From Oscillospiraceae bacterium (GTDB lineage: Bacteria > Bacillota > Clostridia > Oscillospirales > Oscillospiraceae), in assembly GCA_017624645.1 (NCBI GenBank), contig JAGAMQ010000038.1:1-6140 (forward strand): DNA of 6,140 nucleotides, given 5' to 3'. Made by a program: the position numbers and the translations under genes. A model generated the notes under the pieces. That model was given only the letters and a program-made list of their open reading frames with translations. It made no database searches and was not told where the DNA came from. Numbering within the stretch: position 1 is the first letter of the stretch; each line of letters begins with the position of its first letter. Below are positions 1-6,133 of the stretch, one piece after another.

Positions 1-768
1 ACCGGAGCCGCACAGAACCGGGTACAGAGTGTGATCCAGCACACCCTTATGCATACCCTTGATCATTTCGGCATAGGTGAAGTCCTCTCCGCCGAAGAAC
101 TTATCCATGAATTCCTCACTGGTCTCGGCAACAGATTCCTTCAGCGCATCGTTGAACTCAGTGATGACATCTTCCTTGCCTTCAGGGACCTCGATCTCCA
201 CCCGCTTCAGATTCTGCATCTCGTAGGCGCGCTTGTTCAGCACGTCGATGATACCGGTAACCTTACGGTTGGCATCCCAGATGGGAACCACAACAGGAGC
301 CACCTTGTTGCCGTACTTCTCACGCAGGGCGTTGAAGGTAGCATTGTAGTCGGAATTGTCCTCGTCAACCTTGGAGATATAAATAAAACGGGGCATATTC
401 CGCTCTTCGCAGTACTTCCATGCCTTCTCGAAGCCAACGGTGATACCGTCCTTGGCGGAGATCACCAAAATGGCAGCATCGGCAGCCCGGAGGGCCTCCA
501 TGGCAGCACCGGAGAAATCAAAGCCGCCGGGAGTGTCCAGCAGGTTGATCTTAGCACCGTTATAGGTAATGGGTGCTACTGCGGTGGAAATAGAAATATT
601 ACGGCGGATCTCCTCGGGATCGTAGTCGCACACGGTATTTCCGTCGGCGTTCTTGCCGATCCGATCGATGGCACCGGTCATATACAGCAGGCTCTCAGCC
701 AGCGCGGTTTTACCGCTGCCGCTGTGTCCCAGCAAGCAAATATTACGGATAGAATTAGCAGTGATCAT
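1..768 (-). CDS. Elongation factor G-like translational GTPase (EF-G2 type), N-terminal 256 residues, cut by window edge
   Basis: Reading leftward from an ATG at 768, an uninterrupted frame runs to base 1 and gives 256 residues. EF-G family proteins are about 690 residues long, so this is the G domain and the G' insert only. Visible motifs are G1 GHSGSGKT (14-21), a switch I region RRNISI (55-60) where EF-G has RGITI, G3 DTPGGFDF (78-85) and G4 SKVD (132-135). The fragment ends in PVLCGSG, matching the PVxCGSA segment that closes the EF-G G domain. The GHSGSGKT P-loop is typical of the EF-G-like/EF-G2 group rather than true FusA (GHIDAGKT). The catalytic His of DTPGH is Gly82, and the first residue of NKxD is Ser132. 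The start is supported by AAAGGAGA 10 bases upstream. The exact role of this subfamily is not well settled. It is not a classical FusA by these motifs, and ribosomal protection (TetM-like) is a less likely alternative. Confidence 0.9.
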   Translation of the reverse strand, partial: MITANSIRNICLLGHSGSGKTALAESLLYMTGAIDRIGKNADGNTVCDYDPEEIRRNISISTAVAPITYNGAKINLLDTPGGFDFSGAAMEALRAADAAILVISAKDGITVGFEKAWKYCEERNMPRFIYISKVDEDNSDYNATFNALREKYGNKVAPVVVPIWDANRKVTGIIDVLNKRAYEMQNLKRVEIEVPEGKEDVITEFNDALKESVAETSEEFMDKFFGGEDFTYAEMIKGMHKGVLDHTLYPVLCGSG

Positions 769-778
769 ATGTATTGAA

Positions 779-832
779 TCTCCTTTCGGGAAGGCACCCG
801 CCCTCCATTGGTCGTATCGGGTGCCAAGCACC
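779..832 (-). promoter_or_regulatory. 5' leader of the EF-G-like gene with two competing hairpins and RBS
   Basis: On the minus strand the leader contains AAAGGAGA (786-779), a good ribosome binding site 10 bases before the ATG. Just upstream is an 8-bp perfect inverted repeat, ggcacccg (793-800) with cgggtgcc (818-825), loop 17 bases. The segment at 820-825 can instead pair with 828-832 to form a small hairpin (ggtgc/gcacc, 3-base loop). The two hairpins share bases, so they cannot coexist. The long hairpin ends 6 bases before the RBS. The pairings are seen directly. A regulatory role is inference, and I do not recognise a known riboswitch class. Confidence 0.45.
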
Positions 833-843
833 ATAATACAGAC

Positions 844-872
844 ATTATACACGAAAGCCACAACAATTTCAA
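844..872 (-). promoter_or_regulatory. Sigma-A promoter for the EF-G-like gene
   Basis: On the minus strand, a -35 box TTGAAA (872-867) is followed by a 17-bp spacer and a perfect -10 box TATAAT (849-844). Transcription would begin near 837, giving a leader of about 69 bases. The promoter lies between the terminator of the upstream gene (1004-971) and the EF-G-like start, so the GTPase gene appears to be an independent transcription unit. The flanking sequence (850-960) is A+T-rich, as expected around a strong promoter. Confidence 0.85.
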
Positions 873-970
873 TGCCCAATTTGTTAATTTTGCAAATTTC
901 CGCAAAACTTCAAAAAACATATGTCTTTCGAGTATAAACACCCATATTTCTGTCAAAAGGGTTGGCTAAT

Positions 971-1004
971 AGAAAATCGCCCGGACGCAGAGGCGTCCGG
1001 GCGA
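971..1004 (-). terminator. Intrinsic terminator after the 699-codon membrane protein gene
   Basis: A perfect 12-bp stem (977-988 with 993-1004) has a 4-base loop (agag) and is G+C-rich. On the minus strand it is followed directly by TTTTCT (976-971). It starts 13 bases after the TAA stop at 1020-1018. Its polarity fits termination of the rlmB/membrane-protein transcript before the next promoter. Confidence 0.92.
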
Positions 1005-1017
1005 GAGGTATCATTTG

Positions 1018-3117
1018 TTATATGGAACGGGTCCAGGTGGTAATGAGCAGACCGGGAACCATCCAAATCAGCTCATACAGGAACATGCTTACCGGGTTGA
1101 GAAGCTCCCCGCGGCCCAAAACCGCCAGCACAAGCATCATCAAAATTCCCATAATGCCCCCTGCCATATGCACCGCCACACCCACCTTACAGGCGGACTT
1201 CACAGCCCTTGCTCCCGTAACACAGTAGGCAAAGGGTGCCAGCCCTTCTGCGGTAGACATGGCATACACAGGCGATCCCGGCTCCAAGGTCTTTTCCTGC
1301 AGTTCCCGGCGTAGGTCATACTCCGGCATCAGCACCTTCCGGGGATTGATGCCGAATTTTCCGTGGAGGAAGGTATCGGTAAGCATAAAGTCACCGGTGG
1401 TCAGCACAGGCCACAGCCGTCGGTAGCCGCACAGCGTGGCCAGTCCTGCAGCCGAGCCCCTTACCTTATCGTAAGCAAGAGCAAACAGGCCGCACAACTC
1501 CCCATCCACACTGATGCCGATGGCATGACTGACGCGAATATTCCCGGGAACCTCCACACCCATTTCCTTGAGAAAAGGAAGTGTCCCCACCAGCACCGGC
1601 TCCTCATTCATAATACCGCCGATACCGCCGTTGCCGTAGGCACGGAATTCCTCCACAGGATATGCCGCTGCATTGCGGCTTTCCATCAAGTGGGTGAAGA
1701 TGGGTTCCAAACCGCCGCCATCCTGGGCGATAAGGCTGGCGCAGTACGCCACCACCTGATCGGATTCACGGTCGCCAAAGAACTTTACACCGTTCAGCTT
1801 TACCGCACCCCCAGGGAACAGGTCCGTATGATCCAGAGGGAACACCAGCTTCCGGCACAAACCTTCCACACCCTGCCAGCCGCACAGCACCGCGCCCAAA
1901 TCGTGGAGCCGCCGCTCCAGCACCGCCATGGGGCGGCTCATGGTCACAAACATAGACGCAGGCACCGCAGCCAAAGTGGTCACTGCTGCCACCTGTATTC
2001 CCATGGACACGCCGTGGAGCACACCGGCAAGGATTCCAGCCGCTATGCTGATACACAGCGCCACCAGCGCATACACGGAGATCACCTTCTCCAGCTTGGA
2101 AGAAGACCGGTACTGATCCATAAAGTCACTGACCTGTCCTTCTCCCTGCAGCAGCCCGTCGATCCCGTCATAGTAGTCCGGGGTGGTGCCCAAGGCGTCC
2201 AGCCGGGTGGCTTTGCGCATGGTATCCATCTGTCCCATTTCGGTGTTGCGCTTTTGATAGCTGCTCCACAGGGACATGGTCATCTGCAATCCGAAGGCCG
2301 CACAGCAGGGCATCCGCTGTTCCCGGAAGCACATAACACTGTCTGCGCAGCACAAAAGGAAGGTAAACACCAAAAATGTATTCAGAGAGAATCGCCTGTT
2401 CTTCAGATCCGCCAGGCCCTCCAAAATCTGATAGCTGCCCAAAAGGGCGCACACCAGCATTGCCATAACCTGCACGAACACCATTAGCTTTGCACGCTCC
2501 GGGGGGATAAAGCCCAAAGCATACAGCGCCGTGGTGGCCGCAGACAGCAACACTGCCATGGCACTGAAAAAAATCGCTGTCTGCAGCTTGCCCAAACCCT
2601 TTTCCAAAAGGGAATAGTACCGCTTCTCCGGACCTGCCACCAGATCCCGCTTCAGCTCCCGAAGCCGGGAACGGGCAGGGAACGGAATGGGAGGGGGTGT
2701 ATATTCCGAAATAGGCTGCTCATACTCCGGTTCCCACCCCTCGGAGAAAGGCTCTGCTTTTTCCGGCTGAGGTGGCACAGGTGCCGGCTGTTCTTCTTCC
2801 TCTTCTTCAATGGGCAGCGCATTGCGCACCAAGCCCTTGCCGAACTTGCCGGAAACCAACCGGACCGTATTACCGGTGACCTCCTGGGCGGCAGGTTCTT
2901 CCTCCCGAGGCTGCTCCGGCTCCGGTTCTTGCTCCGGCTCCGGTTCTTGCTCCGGTTCTTGCTCCTGCTCCGGCTCTCCGGAAGCTTCCTCTGCAGGCTG
3001 CTCCGGCGTTTCTTCCCGGGTTTCCTTCACCAAGGACTGTTCCTCTTCCGTCAACCCGCCGCCGAATTCCTTTAGGATATCCTCCAAGCTAAATTCCTGG
3101 TTCTCCAGTTCATCCAT
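1018..3117 (-). CDS. Degenerate P1B-type ATPase-like membrane protein with acidic N-terminal tail (probable pseudo-pump)
   Basis: The product has 699 residues; the ATG at 3117 follows a strong AGGAGGAG (3130-3123). Residues 1-170 are acidic and Pro/Glu/Gln-rich, probably disordered and cytoplasmic. Hydrophobic segments lie near 178-202, 208-230, 246-263, 270-286, 345-368, 372-394, 643-667 and 673-696, the 4+2+2 plan of P1B ATPases. Matching P-ATPase landmarks in order: a TM6 proline (V385-P386-A387 where CPC is usual); D429 in LDHTDLFPGG aligned without gaps to FDKTGTLTEG; E471-P472 at the N-domain HP position; GNGGIG (495-500) followed by VLVG, matching GxGxxG; VDGELCGLFAL (538-547); and TTGD (573-576) with GI (589-590). 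Missing: an intact DKTGT, GDGxND (the region near 619-628 reads AMSTAEGLAP) and TGES. The loop that should hold the actuator domain is only about 58 residues. Catalysis is therefore unlikely. The family assignment is my inference from motif order; a generic hypothetical membrane protein is the conservative alternative. It sits 14 bp downstream of rlmB and is probably co-transcribed with it. Confidence 0.62.
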   Translation of the reverse strand: MDELENQEFSLEDILKEFGGGLTEEEQSLVKETREETPEQPAEEASGEPEQEQEPEQEPEPEQEPEPEQPREEEPAAQEVTGNTVRLVSGKFGKGLVRNALPIEEEEEEQPAPVPPQPEKAEPFSEGWEPEYEQPISEYTPPPIPFPARSRLRELKRDLVAGPEKRYYSLLEKGLGKLQTAIFFSAMAVLLSAATTALYALGFIPPERAKLMVFVQVMAMLVCALLGSYQILEGLADLKNRRFSLNTFLVFTFLLCCADSVMCFREQRMPCCAAFGLQMTMSLWSSYQKRNTEMGQMDTMRKATRLDALGTTPDYYDGIDGLLQGEGQVSDFMDQYRSSSKLEKVISVYALVALCISIAAGILAGVLHGVSMGIQVAAVTTLAAVPASMFVTMSRPMAVLERRLHDLGAVLCGWQGVEGLCRKLVFPLDHTDLFPGGAVKLNGVKFFGDRESDQVVAYCASLIAQDGGGLEPIFTHLMESRNAAAYPVEEFRAYGNGGIGGIMNEEPVLVGTLPFLKEMGVEVPGNIRVSHAIGISVDGELCGLFALAYDKVRGSAAGLATLCGYRRLWPVLTTGDFMLTDTFLHGKFGINPRKVLMPEYDLRRELQEKTLEPGSPVYAMSTAEGLAPFAYCVTGARAVKSACKVGVAVHMAGGIMGILMMLVLAVLGRGELLNPVSMFLYELIWMVPGLLITTWTRSI
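2912..2975 (-). repeat. In-frame short tandem repeat encoding the Glu/Pro/Gln tail
   Basis: On the plus strand, the 18-base unit tgctccggctccggttct occurs twice back to back (2912-2929, 2930-2947). It is followed by a 12-base shortened unit (2948-2959) and a diverged copy to about 2975. All periods are multiples of three. On the coding (minus) strand they encode EPEPEQ-type hexapeptides near residues 48-69 of the membrane protein. Copy number changes would keep the frame, so length variation between strains is plausible. Confidence 0.85.
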
Positions 3118-3131
3118 AGCTTCTCCTCCTG

Positions 3132-3914
3132 TCAGTTCAGACGCTGGCGCACCGCTTCGTACAGTAAGATCGTTGCCGCACAGGATGCGTTCAAAGAGCT
3201 GATCTTCCCTTTCATGGGAATATGCACCATTACATCACAGTTCTCCCGAACAAGACGACTCATACCGTCGCCCTCAGAACCGATGACAATGGCCGTAGGG
3301 CCGGTGAGGTCCGCCTGATACATAGGCTCAGAGCCTTCTGCCGCGGTGCCGAACACCCATACACCCTTTTGCTTCAGTTCTTCTATCGTGGTATTCAGGT
3401 TGGTTACCCGTGCCACCTTCATATACTCCACCGCCCCGGCAGATGCCTTTGCCACCACTGCTGTCATACCCACGCTGCGGCGCTTGGGAATGATCACACC
3501 GTGGGCACCGGCACATTCGGCGCTTCGCAGGATAGCACCCAGGTTGTGAGGATCTGTCAGCTCATCGCATATAACGATCAGAGGTGCTTCCCCACGATCC
3601 TGGGCCGTTTGCAGGATCTCCTCCACAGTGCTGTATTCCCGGGCTGCAGCCAACGCGATGATGCCCTGGTGGGAATGAGTCACGCTCATGGTATCCAGCC
3701 GGCGCCGGTCCACAGGCACCACCACAGCCCCTGCCTCCTTTGCCTGGGCAGCCAGTCGGTGCAGGCCCTTGTCCGTATCTCCGGCAGCAATGAACACCTT
3801 GTCGATGGTCCGGCCGCTCTTCAGCGCCTCTGTCAGAGCATTGCGGCCTTCCAGCTGACCTTCCACAGCCTCCAGTGGCTGCAGGTCTTCCTTGCGGTAT
3901 CTTCTTTCTTTCAT
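3132..3914 (-). CDS. rlmB: 23S rRNA (guanosine-2'-O-)-methyltransferase RlmB (SpoU/TrmH SPOUT family)
   Basis: From the ATG at 3914 the product has 260 residues, the usual RlmB length. In E. coli, RlmB uses S-adenosylmethionine to methylate the 2'-O of G2251 in the peptidyl-transferase P loop. An N-terminal substrate-binding domain (about residues 18-93, beginning VEGQLEGRNAL) precedes a knotted SPOUT domain. SPOUT motif 1 is DPHNLGAILRSAE with N124 and R130. Motif 2 is IVIGSEGDGM with E214. Motif 3 is IPMKGKISSLNAS with S240, L241 and N242. All the expected catalytic and AdoMet-binding positions are present, so the enzyme should be active. A TTG four codons upstream (3926) extends the frame, but it directly abuts the GAAAGG that would be its ribosome binding site. 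I therefore prefer the ATG at 3914, although its spacing of about 12 bases is slightly long. It is divergent from ftsH and is the first gene of a probable two-gene unit. Confidence 0.93.
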   Translation of the reverse strand: MKERRYRKEDLQPLEAVEGQLEGRNALTEALKSGRTIDKVFIAAGDTDKGLHRLAAQAKEAGAVVVPVDRRRLDTMSVTHSHQGIIALAAAREYSTVEEILQTAQDRGEAPLIVICDELTDPHNLGAILRSAECAGAHGVIIPKRRSVGMTAVVAKASAGAVEYMKVARVTNLNTTIEELKQKGVWVFGTAAEGSEPMYQADLTGPTAIVIGSEGDGMSRLVRENCDVMVHIPMKGKISSLNASCAATILLYEAVRQRLN

Positions 3915-3956
3915 ATGACTCTTCAACCTTTCTTTGAAGTTTGCATACTTTTGTAT

Positions 3957-3985
3957 ATTGTAACAGATTTTTCGCCCGCCTACAA
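3957..3985 (-). promoter_or_regulatory. Probable sigma-A promoter for rlmB
   Basis: On the minus strand, TTGTAG (3985-3980) and TACAAT (3962-3957) are separated by exactly 17 bases, each close to the sigma-A consensus. Transcription would start near 3950, leaving a leader of about 36 bases that contains a small ATAC-AAAA-GTAT hairpin and the GAAAGG ribosome binding site. The next gene is only 14 bp beyond rlmB, so this promoter probably drives both. Confidence 0.6.
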
Positions 3986-4047
3986 CTGCTATTTTTTCAA
4001 AGAGCCGGAATTAACAGAAAGTTTACCCGAAAGTTATACTTCTTTCA

Positions 4048-4076
4048 TTGCATCGGGATAAAAAATATGCTATTAT
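4048..4076 (+). promoter_or_regulatory. Probable extended -10 sigma-A promoter for ftsH
   Basis: TTGCAT (4048-4053), a 17-bp spacer and TATTAT (4071-4076) form a good sigma-A promoter. The bases TGC just before the -10 box (4068-4070) give an extended -10 element. Transcription would begin near 4083, so the ftsH leader is only about 24 bases. Two imperfect GAAAGTT copies lie upstream (about 4017-4036), but I see no recognisable heat-shock operator such as CIRCE. Confidence 0.65.
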
Positions 4077-4092
4077 GGGCAAAACAAGCTAC

Positions 4093-4100
4093 AGGAGGAG
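4093..4100 (+). promoter_or_regulatory. Ribosome binding site that decides the ftsH start
   Basis: AGGAGGAG at 4093-4100 touches the in-frame ATG at 4101 with no spacer, so that codon cannot be used efficiently. The next in-frame ATG at 4107 sits 6 bases downstream, an optimal distance. I therefore start FtsH at 4107 rather than 4101. Confidence 0.8.
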
Positions 4101-4106
4101 ATGCTT

Positions 4107-5999
4107 ATGGAGCACCAGCAGGACGATCAGAAGAAAAACAGCCAAGGCGGCGGAAAAAAGCCCAAGGTCAGTATCTGGGCGGCGCTGCTAATCACTGTGG
4201 GACTGATCCTGATCGGAAATTTCATAATCACCGCAATTTCCAACAGTCAATACACCCACACCACCTACACCGAGTTCCGGGAGGAAATGAACACAGGAAA
4301 TCTTTCCGAGGTCATGCTCTATTCCGACCGGATCGTTTACATGACCAAGGAAATGGCCGCAAAGGACCCTTCCCAGCAGAAGGCTTGCTTCACGGGTCTT
4401 CCCTACGGAGATGTCCGGGCCCTTGCCGACGAGCTGGAAGCACAGGGCGTCAAGGTGGATCAGGATATCCCCAAGGACAATTCCCTGCTTATGACCATTC
4501 TTTCCTATGTGGTCATGTTCGGACTGATCTTCGGTGTCATGAGCATCATGACCAAACGAATGGGCGGCGAGGGCTTTATGGGCGGCATCGGCTCCAGCAA
4601 GGCCAAGATGTATATGGAGAAGCAGACCGGCGTCACCTTTAAGGATGTGGCGGGCCAGGACGAAGCAAAGGAATCCCTGCAGGAGATCATTGACTTCCTG
4701 CACAATCCCCAGAAGTATGCGGAGATCGGCGCAAAGCTGCCCAAGGGTGCTTTGCTGGTAGGCTCCCCCGGCACCGGCAAGACCCTTCTTGCCAAGGCAG
4801 TGGCAGGTGAAGCCAATGTTCCCTTCTTCTCCATCTCCGGTTCGGATTTCGTAGAAATGTTTGTAGGCGTTGGTGCAAGCCGGGTCCGGGATCTTTTCCA
4901 TCAGGCAGCAAAGGTGGCACCCTGCATCATCTTTATCGACGAGATCGATGCCGTGGGCCGCTCCCGGGATTCCCGGTACGGCGGGAACTCCGAGCATGAG
5001 CAGACCCTGAATCAGCTGCTGGGCGAGATCGACGGCTTTGACTCCTCCAAAGGCATCGTGTGTCTTGCCGCCACCAACCGCCCGGAGATCCTTGACAAGG
5101 CACTGCTACGGCCCGGCCGTTTTGACCGGCGAATCGTAGTGGACCGCCCCAATCTTCAGGGCAGACTGGACACCTTGAAGGTTCACACCCGGAAGATCAA
5201 GCTCTCTGAGGATGTGGATCTGCAGAAAATCGCACAGGCCACTGCAGGTGCGGTAGGTGCCGACCTTGCCAATCTGGTGAACGAAGCGGCTTTGCGTGCT
5301 GTCCGTAACGGCAGAAAGGCGGTAAATCAGGAGGATCTGCTGATCTCCTTTGAAACGGTCATTGCAGGTACGGAAAAGAAGAACACCGTCCTTACGGATA
5401 CGGAAAAGCGGATGGTGGCTTACCATGAGGTGGGTCACGCACTGATCTCCGCTCTTTACAAAGAAGACACCCCCGTAACCAAGATCACCATTGTTCCCCA
5501 CACCGAGGGTGCTTTGGGCTATACCCTGTATCTGCCCGAGGAGGAGAAATACCTGTCTACCCGGGAGGAGCTGACCACCAATTTGCGCTCTCTGCTGGGT
5601 GGCAGAGCCGCGGAGCAGGTGGTGTTTGCCACCATGACCACCGGTGCCGCCAACGACATCCAGCGGGCCACCGCTTTGGCACGGAACATGGTCGCCCTGT
5701 ATGGCATGAGTCAGGAGCTGGGGCTGATGGCACCTGCCTCTGTGGCAAATCAGTATCTGGACGGACAGACCTATCTGGACTGCTCTCAGGACACCTCCGC
5801 CCAGATCGATCAGGCGGTGCAGAAGCTTCTGAACCAATGCTATGAGGATGCGGTGAATACTCTGACCCAGCATCGGGAGCTGTTGGATGAGGTGGCCGGG
5901 TATTTGCTGGCAAAGGAGACCATCACCGGTGAAGAGCTGATGAAGTTCGTCAATGCCGGAAAAGAAGAGACCACCACAGAAAAGCCCGACGAAGAATAA
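4107..5999 (+). CDS. ftsH: ATP-dependent zinc metalloprotease FtsH
   Basis: The product has 630 residues, normal for bacterial FtsH. It forms a membrane-anchored hexamer that extracts and degrades damaged or regulatory proteins using ATP. A short basic cytoplasmic start is followed by TM1 (about 23-45), an extracytoplasmic FtsH_ext domain (about 46-126) and TM2 (about 127-149). The AAA+ module starts at [13 protein letters not shown] (176-188). It has Walker A GSPGTGKT (219-226), pore loop MFVG (251-254), Walker B IIFIDEID (274-281) and a second region of homology [20 protein letters not shown] (322-341) with arginine fingers R335 and R338. The M41 protease has the zinc motif HEVGH (440-444) and the third zinc ligand D517 in [12 protein letters not shown]. 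The zinc motif differs from the common HEAGH only at a non-ligand position, so activity is expected. The C-terminus is a short acidic tail. It has its own promoter and is followed by terminator-like hairpins, so it appears monocistronic, unlike the tilS-hpt-ftsH arrangement of Bacillus. Confidence 0.98.
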   Translation: MEHQQDDQKKNSQGGGKKPKVSIWAALLITVGLILIGNFIITAISNSQYTHTTYTEFREEMNTGNLSEVMLYSDRIVYMTKEMAAKDPSQQKACFTGLPYGDVRALADELEAQGVKVDQDIPKDNSLLMTILSYVVMFGLIFGVMSIMTKRMGGEGFMGGIGSSKAKMYMEKQTGVTFKDVAGQDEAKESLQEIIDFLHNPQKYAEIGAKLPKGALLVGSPGTGKTLLAKAVAGEANVPFFSISGSDFVEMFVGVGASRVRDLFHQAAKVAPCIIFIDEIDAVGRSRDSRYGGNSEHEQTLNQLLGEIDGFDSSKGIVCLAATNRPEILDKALLRPGRFDRRIVVDRPNLQGRLDTLKVHTRKIKLSEDVDLQKIAQATAGAVGADLANLVNEAALRAVRNGRKAVNQEDLLISFETVIAGTEKKNTVLTDTEKRMVAYHEVGHALISALYKEDTPVTKITIVPHTEGALGYTLYLPEEEKYLSTREELTTNLRSLLGGRAAEQVVFATMTTGAANDIQRATALARNMVALYGMSQELGLMAPASVANQYLDGQTYLDCSQDTSAQIDQAVQKLLNQCYEDAVNTLTQHRELLDEVAGYLLAKETITGEELMKFVNAGKEETTTEKPDEE

Positions 6000-6007
6000 A
6001 GTCAAAA

Positions 6008-6026
6008 CCTCCGGCTAAGCCGGAGG
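6008..6026. terminator. Hairpin immediately after ftsH, terminator-like on the minus strand
   Basis: A perfect 8-bp stem, cctccggc (6008-6015) with gccggagg (6019-6026), has a 3-base loop and starts 8 bases after the ftsH stop. On the plus strand the tail is poor (CTTGATT). On the minus strand the stem is followed by TTTTGAC (6007-6001), a better U-tract. It may therefore work mainly against transcription coming from the right, or in both directions. Confidence 0.6.
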
Positions 6027-6035
6027 CTTGATTAA

Positions 6036-6053
6036 GCCCTAGAAGGGCATTTT
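6036..6053 (+). terminator. Weak second hairpin with U-tract after ftsH
   Basis: A 5-bp stem, gccct (6036-6040) with agggc (6044-6048), has a 3-base loop and is followed by ATTTT (6049-6053). The stem is short, so on its own it would be a weak intrinsic terminator. It fits as a back-up to the hairpin just before it. Confidence 0.4.
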
Positions 6054-6063
6054 ACAGACTATT

Positions 6064-6121
6064 GCCCCTAAAGGGGCCCCGAACGGTTTGCCGACCGCAT
6101 TCCTTTCTCGGGCCGCCCCTT
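6064..6121 (+). other. Structured region with alternative RNA folds upstream of a terminator
   Basis: One hairpin is gcccc/ggggc (6064-6068 with 6073-6077, loop TAAA). Its right arm can instead pair over a longer range: 6071-6077 with 6115-6121 (7 bp), continuing after a 2-base bulge with 6078-6082 and 6108-6112 (5 bp). A small CGGT/ACCG stem (6084-6087 with 6094-6097) lies inside. The long fold would consume the left arm of the terminator at 6115-6128. This is the geometry of an attenuator, but no downstream gene is visible and I recognise no known RNA family. Confidence 0.4.
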
Positions 6122-6133
6122 AAGGGGCTTTTT
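6115..6133 (+). terminator. Intrinsic terminator formed by a 14-bp perfect palindrome
   Basis: GCCCCTTAAGGGGC (6115-6128) is a perfect palindrome that folds as a 5-bp G+C stem with a TTAA loop, followed directly by TTTTT (6129-6133). This is the best plus-strand terminator in the window. It lies 115 bases after the ftsH stop, so it may end ftsH read-through transcripts, a separate small transcript, or the leader of a gene beyond the edge. Confidence 0.75.

Noticed and set aside
440..444. HEVGH in FtsH as a sign of an inactive protease (residue positions 440-444)
   Set aside because: Both zinc-binding His, the catalytic Glu and the third ligand Asp517 are present; the Val replaces a non-ligand Ala.
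31..777. Open frame of 248 codons on the plus strand opposite the EF-G-like gene
   Set aside because: It mirrors the codon pattern of the clearly recognisable GTPase on the other strand, has no family resemblance, and runs across the GTPase ribosome binding region.
765..956. Small 63-codon frame on the minus strand upstream of the EF-G-like gene
   Set aside because: It spans the -35/-10 promoter and the leader hairpins, so it would not be contained in the transcript from that promoter; no good ribosome binding site was seen.
1363..2487. Open frame of 374 codons on the plus strand
   Set aside because: His/Gln-rich, low-quality translation antisense to the membrane protein gene; no domain is recognisable and the opposite frame has coherent membrane segments and P-ATPase landmarks.
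2912..2975. CRISPR-like repeats
   Set aside because: Units are contiguous, 12-18 bases with no spacers, and lie in frame inside a coding region.
3222..4061. Open frame of 279 codons on the plus strand
   Set aside because: Antisense to rlmB and spans the divergent promoter region; rlmB motifs are unambiguous.
4188..4997. Open frame of 269 codons on the minus strand
   Set aside because: Antisense shadow of the conserved ftsH AAA+ region, with no plausible start context.
5106..6005. Open frame of 299 codons on the minus strand
   Set aside because: Antisense shadow of the ftsH protease domain; no recognisable product.
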